This document shows positions 8,726 through 17,183 of a DNA stretch of 64,000 nt, in pieces (the first letter of the stretch is position 1; every line of letters starts with the position of its first letter). The DNA lies in contig NZ_FOJY01000014.1 in the NCBI RefSeq assembly GCF_900112085.1, positions 30,676-94,675 of the forward strand. Reading direction: 5' to 3'. The notes under the pieces were generated by a model, which saw only the letters and a program-made list of their open reading frames with translations, did not search any database and was not told the origin of the DNA. The DNA is from Acetitomaculum ruminis DSM 5522 (GTDB lineage: Bacteria > Bacillota > Clostridia > Lachnospirales > Lachnospiraceae). The position numbers and the translations under genes were made by a program.

Positions 8726-9511
8726 ATGGAGTCAAAAACTTTTTGGGACTGGGTCAGTGTAATTCTTGATCAATACTGGCCGATGTTCCTGCAAGGTGCC
8801 GGTGTGACCATGCTCATTGCCATGGTTGGTACTATTTTAGGATTTATTATTGGATTGATTGTTGCATCAATAAGGACAATTCCTGTTCGTCCACAGGATC
8901 ATCAGGTAAAAAAAGCTGTTATGTCAGTTGTTAATTTCCTTATTGCAGTTTATGTTGAGGTATTTCGTGGTACCCCTATGATGGTTCAGGCTATGATTGT
9001 TTATTATGGTCTTATGGAGGCATTTAATATTGACCTTGCCCCACTTACCGCAGCATTTTTAATCGTTTCAATAAATACCGGAGCTTATATGGCAGAGATT
9101 GTCCGCGGTGGAATTGACTCTGTAGATGATGGACAGTTTGATGCTGCCCACGCTATTGGAATGACTCATTGGCAGACAATGTTTAATGTTGTTTTACCAC
9201 AGGCCATAAGAAATATCTTACCTGCCATTGGAAATGAATTTGTCATTAATATAAAGGATACCTCCGTACTTAATGTAATTTCCGTTTCCGAATTGTTCTT
9301 TGTTACAAAGACAGTAAAAGGTATAGCCCTTAGAACTTTTGAAACTTTCTTTATCGCTGGTATTGTTTACCTGGTGCTTACATTCACAGTTACCAGAATT
9401 TTAAGATATATAGAGAAGAAAATGGATGGTTCAGATTCGTATACCATCATGTCTTCTTCCACAATGCCGGAAAACGGACTTAAAATTAAAGGAGGCTTTG
9501 AAAACAGATGA
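8726..9511 (+). CDS. Polar amino-acid ABC transporter permease
   Basis: 261-residue membrane permease of the HisM/GlnP family. Several hydrophobic helices are visible, with the family signature [12 protein letters not shown] and the ATPase-contacting loop [22 protein letters not shown]. An AAGGAG site stands about ten bases before the ATG. The stop overlaps the start of the ATPase gene (ATGA), which indicates coupling. Only one permease is encoded, so it likely works as a homodimer. Confidence 0.93.
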   Translation: MESKTFWDWVSVILDQYWPMFLQGAGVTMLIAMVGTILGFIIGLIVASIRTIPVRPQDHQVKKAVMSVVNFLIAVYVEVFRGTPMMVQAMIVYYGLMEAFNIDLAPLTAAFLIVSINTGAYMAEIVRGGIDSVDDGQFDAAHAIGMTHWQTMFNVVLPQAIRNILPAIGNEFVINIKDTSVLNVISVSELFFVTKTVKGIALRTFETFFIAGIVYLVLTFTVTRILRYIEKKMDGSDSYTIMSSSTMPENGLKIKGGFENR

Positions 9512-10269
9512 GTGAACAGCATAATAACAAAAATACAGTTATTGAAATAAAAGGACTCAAAAAAAATTTTGGGGAAAGAGAAATCTTAAAAGGCATTAAT
9601 TTTGATGTTCACTATGGCGAAGTCGTTTCTCTTATTGGTTCTAGTGGTTCTGGAAAATCAACTCTTTTAAGATGTATAAATCTTTTAGAGTATCCAAGCG
9701 GTGGAGAAATATATTTCCATGGAAACAATGTTTTAACAAAAGGCTATGATATTACAAAATACCGTGCAAAACTTGGTATGGTATTTCAATCCTTTAATCT
9801 TTTTGAAAATAAAACTGTTTTGGACAATTGTATGTTGGGACAGATGAAGGTTTTGAAAATTGACAAAGAAACAGCCAGAAAAACTTCTCTTAAATATCTG
9901 GAAAAGGTTGGTATGAAAGAATACATCAATGCAAAACCACGCCAGTTATCCGGTGGTCAAAAACAGCGTGTTGCCATTGCAAGAGCTCTTTCCATGGAAC
10001 CGGAAGCCTTATTATTTGATGAGCCGACTTCCGCTTTGGACCCGGAGATGGTAGGCGAAGTTATGAAGGTTATAAAAGATCTTGCTGACAGCGGTCTTAC
10101 AATGATAGTTGTAACCCACGAAATGCAGTTTGCCAAAGAGGTTTCAAACAGGGTAGTATTTATGAATGAGGGAGTTATCCTCGAAGATGACACCCCGGAA
10201 AATATTTTCAATGCCCCAAAACATCAAAGAACAAAGGAATTTTTAAGCAGATCATTAAATCAATACTAG
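9508..10269 (+). CDS. Polar amino-acid ABC transporter ATPase (GlnQ family)
   Basis: 253-residue cytoplasmic ATPase with Walker [11 protein letters not shown]-loop VFQSFNLF, signature LSGGQKQR, Walker [20 protein letters not shown] and the switch His in THEMQFA. The DPEMV sequence after Walker B is characteristic of amino-acid importers of the GlnQ/HisP type. It is the last gene of the operon and is followed within 15 bases by a strong terminator. Confidence 0.95.
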   Translation: MSEQHNNKNTVIEIKGLKKNFGEREILKGINFDVHYGEVVSLIGSSGSGKSTLLRCINLLEYPSGGEIYFHGNNVLTKGYDITKYRAKLGMVFQSFNLFENKTVLDNCMLGQMKVLKIDKETARKTSLKYLEKVGMKEYINAKPRQLSGGQKQRVAIARALSMEPEALLFDEPTSALDPEMVGEVMKVIKDLADSGLTMIVVTHEMQFAKEVSNRVVFMNEGVILEDDTPENIFNAPKHQRTKEFLSRSLNQY

Positions 10270-10272
10270 AAT

Positions 10273-10304
10273 AAAAAAAGGAGCTTAGGCTCCTTTTTTT
10301 TGTA
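10273..10304 (+). terminator. Intrinsic terminator of the amino-acid importer operon
   Basis: AAAGGAGC (10277-10284) pairs with GCTCCTTT (10289-10296) around a TTAG loop, followed by eight Ts. It is a canonical Rho-independent terminator. Confidence 0.93.
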
Positions 10305-10413
10305 TTTTTTCTTTATAACTCTTAATTTTCTTCAAAAAACTAAGAATCCAATATAAATCTTACGATAAGAAAATAAATGATTTTATAATAAAGTTTTTAT
10401 TTAGGAGGTCAAA

Positions 10414-11679
10414 ATGAACAAACTTAGAAAATATTTTTTTGTAATGTTATCAATGTTAATTGTTTTATCATTTAATTACATGTGTGTGTTTGCGAAAGAA
10501 ACTATCTCTTTAAAAGAAGTATCTGGTTTGTCAGATGATACATATAATGAAAAGGTTCCTGAAGAAACCAGAACAGCGAATTATCAAATTTTTGAAGATA
10601 ATTTCAAATCAGCTAATGATTATTTAAGATACAATTTTTCTTTAGATTTTTCTAAAATGGACTCTGCAGCTGTATGTTTAGTTAGAAAAGGTTATGTTGG
10701 AGCTCGAATTAAAGTTTTTGATGAAAAAGGAAATCAAATACTACAAAAGGAAGTCGGTTATAGACATGCAAAAAATTGGGGATTTATTGATAAGCCATCA
10801 GCTGATGCCACGATTTGCAATTATACAATTACGGTTACACCGATTTCGTATCAGAATAAAGCAAGTAATTTTAGAATAATTGTAGGTGATAAAAAAGATA
10901 CTGAGTTGATGATGAGCGGAAAAGATAATGCTGTATTATTGGACGAGTATTGTGAATCAAAAGTAAATTTAGAAAATAATCAATATGTTCCTAATGTTGG
11001 AGAATATTGGTTCAAATTTACAAAATCAACTAGAAGCGTTATAACTGTCCTAAGTAATGTTTATAATATTCATTTTAAAGTTTTAAAGGCTAGTAACTTA
11101 TTTCCTGAGTATGATTCCTCATTAGATAACAAATCACATAAGACCTCTTTTTTAGGAAATGGACCATGGAAATGTGCGGAAAAAAGCGATTTAACAGACA
11201 TTATTGATTTTGACGAATATTACTTAGTAGTTTATTCCGAAAATCCACAAAATGGATTATTTTTAAAAACAGGAACTATGGCTACCGCAGTAGGGAATCC
11301 CGTTATGTCTCCTGGAAACATTACCATATCACCAAATATTCATATGAAAATTAATAATTCTCGTTATACACCATTATATTTTAATTTTAACCAAATAACT
11401 TATTTACCAAATACAGCCCAAGCTATTGATGTTAATCTCGAAGACGTACGTTTATCATATGTGGACAGTTGGAAAATAAAGACACCAGATAAGCCGTATT
11501 GGTTTACAAGCCCGCCAACAGGTTATCAAAAAATTGATATGAATTTTGTCAAAGACTCTCTTAACAATGTTAGTCTAAATGGAACTTGGTGTGCAAGTAT
11601 TAAGGCAAGTAGTTCATATAAAAATCTTACTATTACCCCTAGTTTTTATATCTCTTACTACTATGAATTTGGTGATTAA
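10414..11679 (+). CDS. Secreted protein of unknown function
   Basis: 421 residues beginning with a clear signal peptide (positively charged MNKLRKY, hydrophobic core, cleavage likely after VFAKE region, residues about 27-29). AGGAGG stands six bases before the ATG. The mature part is strand-rich with many Asn, Lys, Tyr and Ser residues and no lipobox, cell-wall anchor or recognisable catalytic motif. A possible duplicated beta-sandwich layout is suggested by two segments on how a body of the type YLRYNFSLDF and GEYWFKFTKS would pack, but this is weak. Neighbouring base composition is similar. I do not recognise a family. Confidence 0.7.
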   Translation: MNKLRKYFFVMLSMLIVLSFNYMCVFAKETISLKEVSGLSDDTYNEKVPEETRTANYQIFEDNFKSANDYLRYNFSLDFSKMDSAAVCLVRKGYVGARIKVFDEKGNQILQKEVGYRHAKNWGFIDKPSADATICNYTITVTPISYQNKASNFRIIVGDKKDTELMMSGKDNAVLLDEYCESKVNLENNQYVPNVGEYWFKFTKSTRSVITVLSNVYNIHFKVLKASNLFPEYDSSLDNKSHKTSFLGNGPWKCAEKSDLTDIIDFDEYYLVVYSENPQNGLFLKTGTMATAVGNPVMSPGNITISPNIHMKINNSRYTPLYFNFNQITYLPNTAQAIDVNLEDVRLSYVDSWKIKTPDKPYWFTSPPTGYQKIDMNFVKDSLNNVSLNGTWCASIKASSSYKNLTITPSFYISYYYEFGD

Positions 11680-11742
11680 ACATGCAATTTACAATGCTAC
11701 TAACATACATCAACATTTCTTTTATTCAGGGAGGTATACGTA

Positions 11743-12801
11743 ATGAATATAGAAAGTCTAAACTTGTACAATACGGATAACATTTCCGTTTATAATAATC
11801 CTATAAATAAAAATCATTCCGATACACTTTTATCAAGAAATGAACAAAATTTTGACACTTATGAAAAGAGCGAAAATATAGACTGTTACGAAAACTATTC
11901 TAAATACCGAGAGAAATTTAGTATGCCAGAAAGTATCTTTTCAGACCACTATGCCTGGGATATGCAAACAAAAATAGCATATTACATGAATGATTTTTAT
12001 TCAGGTAAGGTGAGCCAAAGTGATTTGGAAAATTTTTTTAAGAAATGTTGTGAGTCAATGCGTATTTACAGAACCCAAAAACATCAAACTACCGGAAATA
12101 ATTTAAATGATAATAAACAAATCCTTAGTCAAATGTATGAATTTTTTGCTATGGATAACTTGAGAGCAGCTAATCGTGCAAACGAAATCGAAGGTGATAT
12201 ACAAACTCAAAAATATGGAGGCGTCCAGCGTTACTTGGTATATTACAATTCCGATTATTATTATAAATGTCAGGACACAAAAATGTTACTAAGAGATTTT
12301 TTAAAAAATGTAGAAGGTGATTGGGATTTACCCTCAATAGACCCACAAAAAATCGAAGATAATTCAAGAAAACATTATGCCGATGGAAAATTTAGTTTTA
12401 ACATTCTATGGAACGATACATTTAAATCCTCCCTTAAAAATGCTAAAATTGAAAATGTAAATTTTGTTCCTCCCAAAAATTTTAAACTTTTTTTTAACAT
12501 AAATGCTTCAAATGGTGACAGGATATTAAATATATGTTCTGACAAGGATAATTATGACTTTGATGCTCCGTTTACAATTGGTTACTATGGAATTTTGGGT
12601 ACACAGGAATTTGACTTAAATGAGCTCTTGTCTGAATTATCTATATCTAAAAAAAGCAAAAATCAAAAATCTCAAAAAGACATCTTTATTGGGTTACCAG
12701 TATTAACAAAGTGGTATTCTTTTAAGAGCAATAAGAATCATTTTTGGGGTATTATGTACTATGTAGAAGGAGATAGAAAATATCATTTTAAATCTTTCTA
12801 A
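11743..12801 (+). CDS. Unrecognised cytoplasmic-type protein
   Basis: 352 residues starting after a GGGAGG site about ten bases before the ATG. There is no signal peptide or membrane segment. The N-terminal 60 residues are Asn/Ser/Tyr-rich and probably disordered; a helical middle (residues 70-150) and a beta-rich C-terminal half follow. No known motif is visible. It follows the secreted protein by 63 bases on the same strand with no terminator between, so the two may be one transcript, ending in a hairpin terminator at 12809. Confidence 0.65.
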   Translation: MNIESLNLYNTDNISVYNNPINKNHSDTLLSRNEQNFDTYEKSENIDCYENYSKYREKFSMPESIFSDHYAWDMQTKIAYYMNDFYSGKVSQSDLENFFKKCCESMRIYRTQKHQTTGNNLNDNKQILSQMYEFFAMDNLRAANRANEIEGDIQTQKYGGVQRYLVYYNSDYYYKCQDTKMLLRDFLKNVEGDWDLPSIDPQKIEDNSRKHYADGKFSFNILWNDTFKSSLKNAKIENVNFVPPKNFKLFFNINASNGDRILNICSDKDNYDFDAPFTIGYYGILGTQEFDLNELLSELSISKKSKNQKSQKDIFIGLPVLTKWYSFKSNKNHFWGIMYYVEGDRKYHFKSF

Positions 12802-12808
12802 AAAACGT

Positions 12809-12837
12809 GGCTGTCGTATTAATGCGATAGCCTTTTA
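12809..12837 (+). terminator. Intrinsic terminator
   Basis: GGCTGTCG (12809-12816) pairs with CGATAGCC (12825-12832), one G-T pair, loop of eight, followed by TTTT. It closes the transcript of the two unknown genes and separates them from the lasso-peptide cluster. Confidence 0.8.
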
Positions 12838-12978
12838 TAGTTGCTTATTTTTGAAAATGAAAAAAAGCCTCACATCATAAAATAATTTAGCGCGCTATAA
12901 AAGGTTTGTTTTTACTCGAAACTTGTATATTATATAAGAAAAGCACCTATTTCATATATTAATTAAAGGAGAGTTTTT

Positions 12979-14937
12979 ATGTCAGCCATATGGGGTATTA
13001 TTTCAAATAATATAAGCGAAAATAATTTAACCTTGCAGATAGATGCCATGTCAGCTATCTATGAAAACCGTTGCAAACTGGATAAAATAAACCATATAAA
13101 AGAAAATGATATTGCTTTTTGTTGCGGTTTACAATTCATTACCAAAGAGTCAGAAAATGAAACTTTACCCTATTATGATAAAGAAAGGGACATTTTTTTT
13201 ACTGCCGACTGCCTTCTTGATAACAGAACTGAATTAATTAAAAAGTTAAGTATCAAGGATACCGAAATATGTGATGGTATGATTATTTACAAAGCCTTTC
13301 TAAAATACGGGATTGATTGTCTGAAGTATTTAGAGGGACTTTTTTCCATTGCCATTTACGATAATAAGAAAAAAACTTTCTACCTTGCTGCTGATAAACT
13401 TTCGCAAAGGTCAATCTATTATTATGTAAATGATGGAAATATCTATTTTTCCACCCTTATTGACCCTGTTTTACAGGCGAATCCAAACTTAAAAATAAAC
13501 GAAAATTACTTAAAAGACTTTCTTTTAGCTCCGGGAATGATGCCAAATATTGTTGCAGGTGAAACTCCTTACGATAATATTTTTCAGATTATCGCATCTT
13601 CTTATATTAAGATAGAAAATGAAGAAGTAAGTAAAGTAAAATACTTTAATATTTTAGATAATATCTCTATTTCCAATATTAGAAATGAAAAAGAAGTTGC
13701 CAAAAGATTTGTTAAAGTATATTCAGATTGCGTAAAATCAGCCCTCAGATGCCAAAAGGAAGTGGCAATAAGTCTTAGCAGCGGTCTTGATTCTTCAAGC
13801 GTTGCAGCCTTATCATCCCTGGAATTAAGCAGGAAAAACAAAAAGCTTTTTTCATTTACCTATGTAAATTATGAAAAACCACCTTTAAACAGAAAGAATT
13901 ATTTTATAAATGACGAAACCGACCTGGTAAAAAAATTAATTGAGCTTTATCCAAATATTATTCCTGAATTTGTGAATAATGAAGGGAAGAATTCTATCTT
14001 AGAAATACCTGAAATATTAAAAATCATGGAAATCCCCTTTAAAGCCACAGTTAATCTGCCTAACCTTTATGAAATATATAAAAAAGCATATGAAAAAAAC
14101 TGCAGAATAGTTTTAACAGGTCAATTCGGAAACAGTACTGTTTCCTATGGTGATATTCAAAATGTGCTCTATGACCTGTATACTAACAAAAAGTATATTA
14201 AATTTCTCAAGTGTCTAAACGGATATTGTACAAATGTTGTACCTCAAAGCAGAAAAAGGGCACTTTTAGATACCATAAAACATTTTACAAATATCAAAAG
14301 AAAATCAACTATTGACATTGATACAAATAATTTAACGGATAATCCACTTTTAGCTAAAGATATACACAAAAATTATTCTATAATTGACCGCTTTGGGGAT
14401 ACTGATTTTATACAAAAGCTTTCGGGACTGCCTGAAGACCATATCAGCTACCAAAGTAATCTTACTTTACCTGCATCCTATGCCTATATTGGTTCATATG
14501 AAACAAAACTTGGCCTAGCCTGTGGCATTGTAGTTAGAGATCCTACAAGAGATATACGCCTGCAAAAATTCTGTTTAAGCCTTCCATTTCATTTTTTTGC
14601 CTTCAATGGAAATGTAAGATGGCTTATTCGTGGTGCAATGCATGATTTTTTACCAAAAGAATATGTAGATGTCTGGCCAAGATACGGCTTACAAAACGCC
14701 GACTGGCATATAAGAATAATTAGAGATTGGAAAAAAATAAGAGAAAAATATTATGACCTGTTTACTAATCCAAAAATGGATAAATATATCGATCAGGCCT
14801 CTTGTAATGATTTATTAGAGTTTTTAGATAATGTTTCTATAAAAGATCTTTATGAAATAGATAAATTTAGTGCTATAGACGAAAGTAAATTACAATATCT
14901 ATCTTTTGTTATAGTATTATATGAATTTTTACCCTAA
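12979..14937 (+). CDS. Lasso-peptide macrolactam cyclase (asparagine synthetase B-like, protein C)
   Basis: 652 residues, the size of lasso cyclases. An N-terminal glutamine-amidotransferase-like domain (1 to about 190) begins MSAIWGII; Ser occupies position 2 where glutamine-using enzymes need Cys, as is normal in lasso cyclases that do not use ammonia. The C-terminal synthetase domain carries the ATP pyrophosphatase loop SLSSGLDSSS at residues 265-274. The expected reaction is adenylation of an Asp/Glu side chain of the core peptide and attack by its new N-terminus. AAAGGAGAG precedes the ATG. The precursor, kinase and B2 genes follow, and this context decides the call over an ordinary asparagine synthetase. 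Confidence 0.88.
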   Translation: MSAIWGIISNNISENNLTLQIDAMSAIYENRCKLDKINHIKENDIAFCCGLQFITKESENETLPYYDKERDIFFTADCLLDNRTELIKKLSIKDTEICDGMIIYKAFLKYGIDCLKYLEGLFSIAIYDNKKKTFYLAADKLSQRSIYYYVNDGNIYFSTLIDPVLQANPNLKINENYLKDFLLAPGMMPNIVAGETPYDNIFQIIASSYIKIENEEVSKVKYFNILDNISISNIRNEKEVAKRFVKVYSDCVKSALRCQKEVAISLSSGLDSSSVAALSSLELSRKNKKLFSFTYVNYEKPPLNRKNYFINDETDLVKKLIELYPNIIPEFVNNEGKNSILEIPEILKIMEIPFKATVNLPNLYEIYKKAYEKNCRIVLTGQFGNSTVSYGDIQNVLYDLYTNKKYIKFLKCLNGYCTNVVPQSRKRALLDTIKHFTNIKRKSTIDIDTNNLTDNPLLAKDIHKNYSIIDRFGDTDFIQKLSGLPEDHISYQSNLTLPASYAYIGSYETKLGLACGIVVRDPTRDIRLQKFCLSLPFHFFAFNGNVRWLIRGAMHDFLPKEYVDVWPRYGLQNADWHIRIIRDWKKIREKYYDLFTNPKMDKYIDQASCNDLLEFLDNVSIKDLYEIDKFSAIDESKLQYLSFVIVLYEFLP

Positions 14938-15040
14938 AAAAATCATATAATTTTAACTTTATTCCTTCTTATAAATATTCATGTTACTTTATTATCTAAC
15001 AAATTTGTTATATTCACTTTTCTTTTATCAAATTTGACTA

Positions 15041-15046
15041 TATAAT
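15041..15046 (+). promoter_or_regulatory. -10 element of a separate promoter for the lasso precursor
   Basis: A perfect TATAAT lies 55 bases before the precursor start codon, in the 163-base space after the cyclase gene. The -35 is poor, so I cannot fix the spacing. With the strong terminator behind the precursor gene it suggests a short, abundant precursor transcript. Confidence 0.45.
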
Positions 15047-15100
15047 GAGTGGGCGTTGAGTGGAACGCTTTTAAAAAATGTAACTACTAGGAGGAAAGAA

Positions 15101-15304
15101 ATGAAAGCTTGGAAAAAACCTGAAATGGAAGTTTTAAATGTAGCAGCTACAGCACATGCATGGATTGGAATTTATAAAGATGGTGGATATATCGGAGATG
15201 GTGAAATCTCAGGACATCTTAGTTGGACAAAACCTGAATCAAACAATAACAACAACAATCCAACTCCAACACCAACTAATAACACACCAGATATGTTTAG
15301 CTAA
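15101..15304 (+). CDS. Lasso-peptide precursor, paeninodin-like
   Basis: 67 residues; the start at 15101 has TAGGAGG nine bases upstream. The leader KAWKKPEMEVLNVAATA matches the paeninodin-type pattern (Trp, Lys-Pro, LNV, Thr). Thr17 would be the conserved Thr at -2, so the core would begin at His19 and Asp27 would be core position 9, the expected ring-closing residue. The tail is very long (core 49 residues) and low-complexity: SNNNNNNP, then Pro-Thr repeats, ending PDMFS. A C-terminal Ser is what the paeninodin kinase phosphorylates, and a kinase gene follows. The core boundary is inference; a later start (for example Gly23) is possible. Confidence 0.82.
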   Translation: MKAWKKPEMEVLNVAATAHAWIGIYKDGGYIGDGEISGHLSWTKPESNNNNNNPTPTPTNNTPDMFS

Positions 15305-15317
15305 TTAGTTAATTTCC

Positions 15318-15353
15318 ACCTCAAATTCTTTAGAATTTGAGGTATTTTTTTAT
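15318..15353 (+). terminator. Strong terminator directly after the lasso precursor
   Basis: An 11-bp perfect stem ACCTCAAATTC (15318-15328) with GAATTTGAGGT (15333-15343), TTTA loop, followed by a T run. It should end most transcripts of the precursor gene before the kinase gene. Confidence 0.92.
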
Positions 15354-15412
15354 CTCTGTTATTAAATTTTTATAAATTATATTTATATATTTTATATTTA
15401 ATTTATTATTCT

Positions 15413-15664
15413 AACAATTCTCCTCTTACTCTTTACAGTACTTATGCCACAGTCTATAATAATTTAGGTTATATAAATAAAATTCTGCATGAAATGAATG
15501 TGGCTCATTCTTATTGCAGAGATAAGTTAAAAAATGTTCTGATTCTAGAACATGTGAAACACATTTATATTTCTTTCTTCAATCAACACCTTGTGTTGAT
15601 AATTATTTCTTCAATTCTATTAAAGGGGCAGAACTTCAGGTTCTGTCCTTTTATATATTCCTAA
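15413..15664 (+). pseudogene. Possible remnant of a TPR-containing protein
   Basis: An open frame without a start codon reads YSTYATVYNNLGYINKILHE and then a hydrophobic, unlike-protein tail to a TAA at 15662. The first part resembles a tetratricopeptide repeat. There is no ribosome binding site. It is most likely the decayed end of a former gene between the precursor and the kinase, or chance. It does not resemble the PqqD-like B1 protein that lasso clusters normally carry. Confidence 0.25.
15625..15656 (+). terminator. Second terminator-like hairpin between precursor and kinase
   Basis: GGGCAGAAC pairs with GTTCTGTCC over 9 bp with a short loop, followed by TTTTATAT. It marks the end of whatever once occupied 15.4-15.6 kb. 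Confidence 0.65.
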
Positions 15665-15730
15665 CTTGACTAATTTTCTTCTTCCATATATCATACAGAT
15701 TGTAATCAAAAACATATTGTCTAAATAAAT

Positions 15731-15754
15731 ATAGCAGACGGTTTTGTCTGCTAT
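15731..15754 (+). promoter_or_regulatory. Inverted repeat upstream of the kinase gene
   Basis: ATAGCAGAC (15731-15739) and GTCTGCTAT (15746-15754) are a perfect 9-bp inverted repeat 20 bases before the kinase start codon. There is no T run, so it is not a normal terminator. It may be an operator or an RNA hairpin that limits translation of the kinase and B2. Confidence 0.55.
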
Positions 15755-15773
15755 AAATTATCATTGAGGAAAA

Positions 15774-16691
15774 ATGGAAAAATATTATTATACCGTTTAC
15801 GGAGAAAATATCGAATGTGATTTTGAAATTCCTGAATTGGTTTCGATTCCCCCAGATAGTGATATTACGATACACATCTGTTTAGAGGATATTCCACCGG
15901 AGATTTTAGCCGGTCAAAATAGCATAAAAGATGTCTTGGCTACGCCAAAGCTTTGTTGCTTTGAAATTGAATCGGTAGGCTATTATTTCATTCAGGAGGG
16001 AAAACGAATCAGTATTCAATGTAATAAAGATTTTGACCCTTACAAGAGAAAAATATTTACACTAGGCTCTGCTTTAGGTATTGCCATGATATTAAAAGGA
16101 CGCATTCCTATTCACGGAGGAACGGTTGTTCAAAATGATAAAGCAGTAATTATCACCGGAGATGCCGGTGCCGGTAAATCCACCATTTCCACAGCTCTTC
16201 GCCTTGACGGTATGGGATTTTTAGCCGATGATGTCTCTGTATTAGATAAGAAAAGTGATAATAACTGGATTGTTGAACCAGCCTATCCTCAGCAAAAACT
16301 TTGCAGGGATGCCGCTGTTTCATTTGGATATGAACTTTCTGATTTAATTTATATTGACGAAGAAAGGGATAAATTTGCAGTCAGATTCAGTGAAGGCTTT
16401 GTCAACAAGGGACTTCCCCTTAAAGCTTTTGTAGAGCTTAATTTAGGAGAAGATAATCAAAAAGAAGACCTTATTATATCTGAAATCCTAGGTACCGATA
16501 AAATAAAGTGTATGCTTAAAAATACCTATCGCAGCTTTATTTTTAACATGATTGGATTTGCCCCGGCTCTTATGAAAAATTATATTGAAATTCTAAATCA
16601 GACTCCCATTTATAAAATAACCAGAAAACCGGGAGTGGATACCACAAAAAAGATTATCAATATGATACGGGGACTTGACGAGCTAAAATAA
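15774..16691 (+). CDS. HPr-kinase-like lasso-peptide kinase (PadeK type)
   Basis: 305 residues. The C-terminal half is HPr kinase-like: P-loop GDAGAGKS at residues 129-136, then GFLADDVSVLD around 150, the pair of acidic residues of this family. The N-terminal 100 residues lack the HPr kinase regulatory domain seen in HprK. In paeninodin clusters this enzyme phosphorylates the C-terminal Ser of the precursor; here the precursor indeed ends in Ser. GAGGAAAAA precedes the ATG. It is separated from the precursor by two terminators and lies 18 bases before the B2 gene, so those two are co-transcribed. The lasso role rests on family plus context. Confidence 0.85.
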   Translation: MEKYYYTVYGENIECDFEIPELVSIPPDSDITIHICLEDIPPEILAGQNSIKDVLATPKLCCFEIESVGYYFIQEGKRISIQCNKDFDPYKRKIFTLGSALGIAMILKGRIPIHGGTVVQNDKAVIITGDAGAGKSTISTALRLDGMGFLADDVSVLDKKSDNNWIVEPAYPQQKLCRDAAVSFGYELSDLIYIDEERDKFAVRFSEGFVNKGLPLKAFVELNLGEDNQKEDLIISEILGTDKIKCMLKNTYRSFIFNMIGFAPALMKNYIEILNQTPIYKITRKPGVDTTKKIINMIRGLDELK

Positions 16692-16709
16692 TACACACCA
16701 GGAGAAAGA

Positions 16710-17126
16710 ATGAAATCATTAAAAACTGCCAGAATCAACATTATTTTATATATTTTAATGGGCTTTTATCGCCTTCAAATTTTGCTTATTTCTTCAGATA
16801 AACTTAGAAAGCACTGGGGAAAGGAAGGTGAAGAATCCCCAAAAACCGAACCCATAGACCATTATTATTATGCAAGATATATCTGTAAACATATTGATAA
16901 AATCTCAAAAAAAACCCCCTGGGAAAGTAAATGCCTGGTTCAGGCTCTTACAGCCAGATTTCTTCTAAATCGTAAACATATTAACAATACTCTTTATTTA
17001 GGGGTTGGAAGAGATGAAAGCGGAAAAATGGTTGCCCATGCCTGGATTCGCACCGGAGAAGCATTTGTTACCGGTGGAAACGGAGAAGGCTATGGTAAGG
17101 TTGCCAGCTTTGCAAATATTTTCTGA
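16710..17126 (+). CDS. Lasso-peptide leader peptidase B2 (transglutaminase-like)
   Basis: 138 residues, the size of stand-alone B2 proteins. The transglutaminase-like catalytic Cys is Cys75 in WESKCLVQALTARFLLNR and the His is His110 in VAHAWIRTG, both in the spacing typical of Firmicute B2 enzymes. The third catalytic acid is not obvious (Glu117 stands close). B2 cuts the leader from the precursor so that the new N-terminus can cyclise. It normally needs an RRE protein (B1) to hold the leader. No B1 is fused here and none is encoded nearby. A CCAGGAG site precedes the ATG. Confidence 0.87.
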   Translation: MKSLKTARINIILYILMGFYRLQILLISSDKLRKHWGKEGEESPKTEPIDHYYYARYICKHIDKISKKTPWESKCLVQALTARFLLNRKHINNTLYLGVGRDESGKMVAHAWIRTGEAFVTGGNGEGYGKVASFANIF

Positions 17127-17130
17127 TAAC

Positions 17131-17180
17131 AAAAAAGCTTTTCTTTAGCTTAATGATAAACTAAGGAAAGGCTTTTTTTA
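17131..17180. terminator. Bidirectional terminator
   Basis: A 14-bp stem (two G-T pairs) between AAGCTTTTCTTTAG and CTAAGGAAAGGCTT, flanked by six As on the left and seven Ts on the right. It ends the kinase-B2 transcript and, on the other strand, the rhomboid-flavodoxin-HIT transcript. Confidence 0.88.
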
Positions 17181-17183
17181 TTG

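Noticed and set aside
12979..14937. Ordinary asparagine synthetase
   Set aside because: Ser at position 2 removes the glutaminase Cys, and the precursor, kinase and B2 genes follow.
15413..15664. Missing B1 (PqqD-like) gene of the lasso cluster
   Set aside because: The readable residues look like a TPR piece, not PqqD, and there is no start codon or ribosome site.
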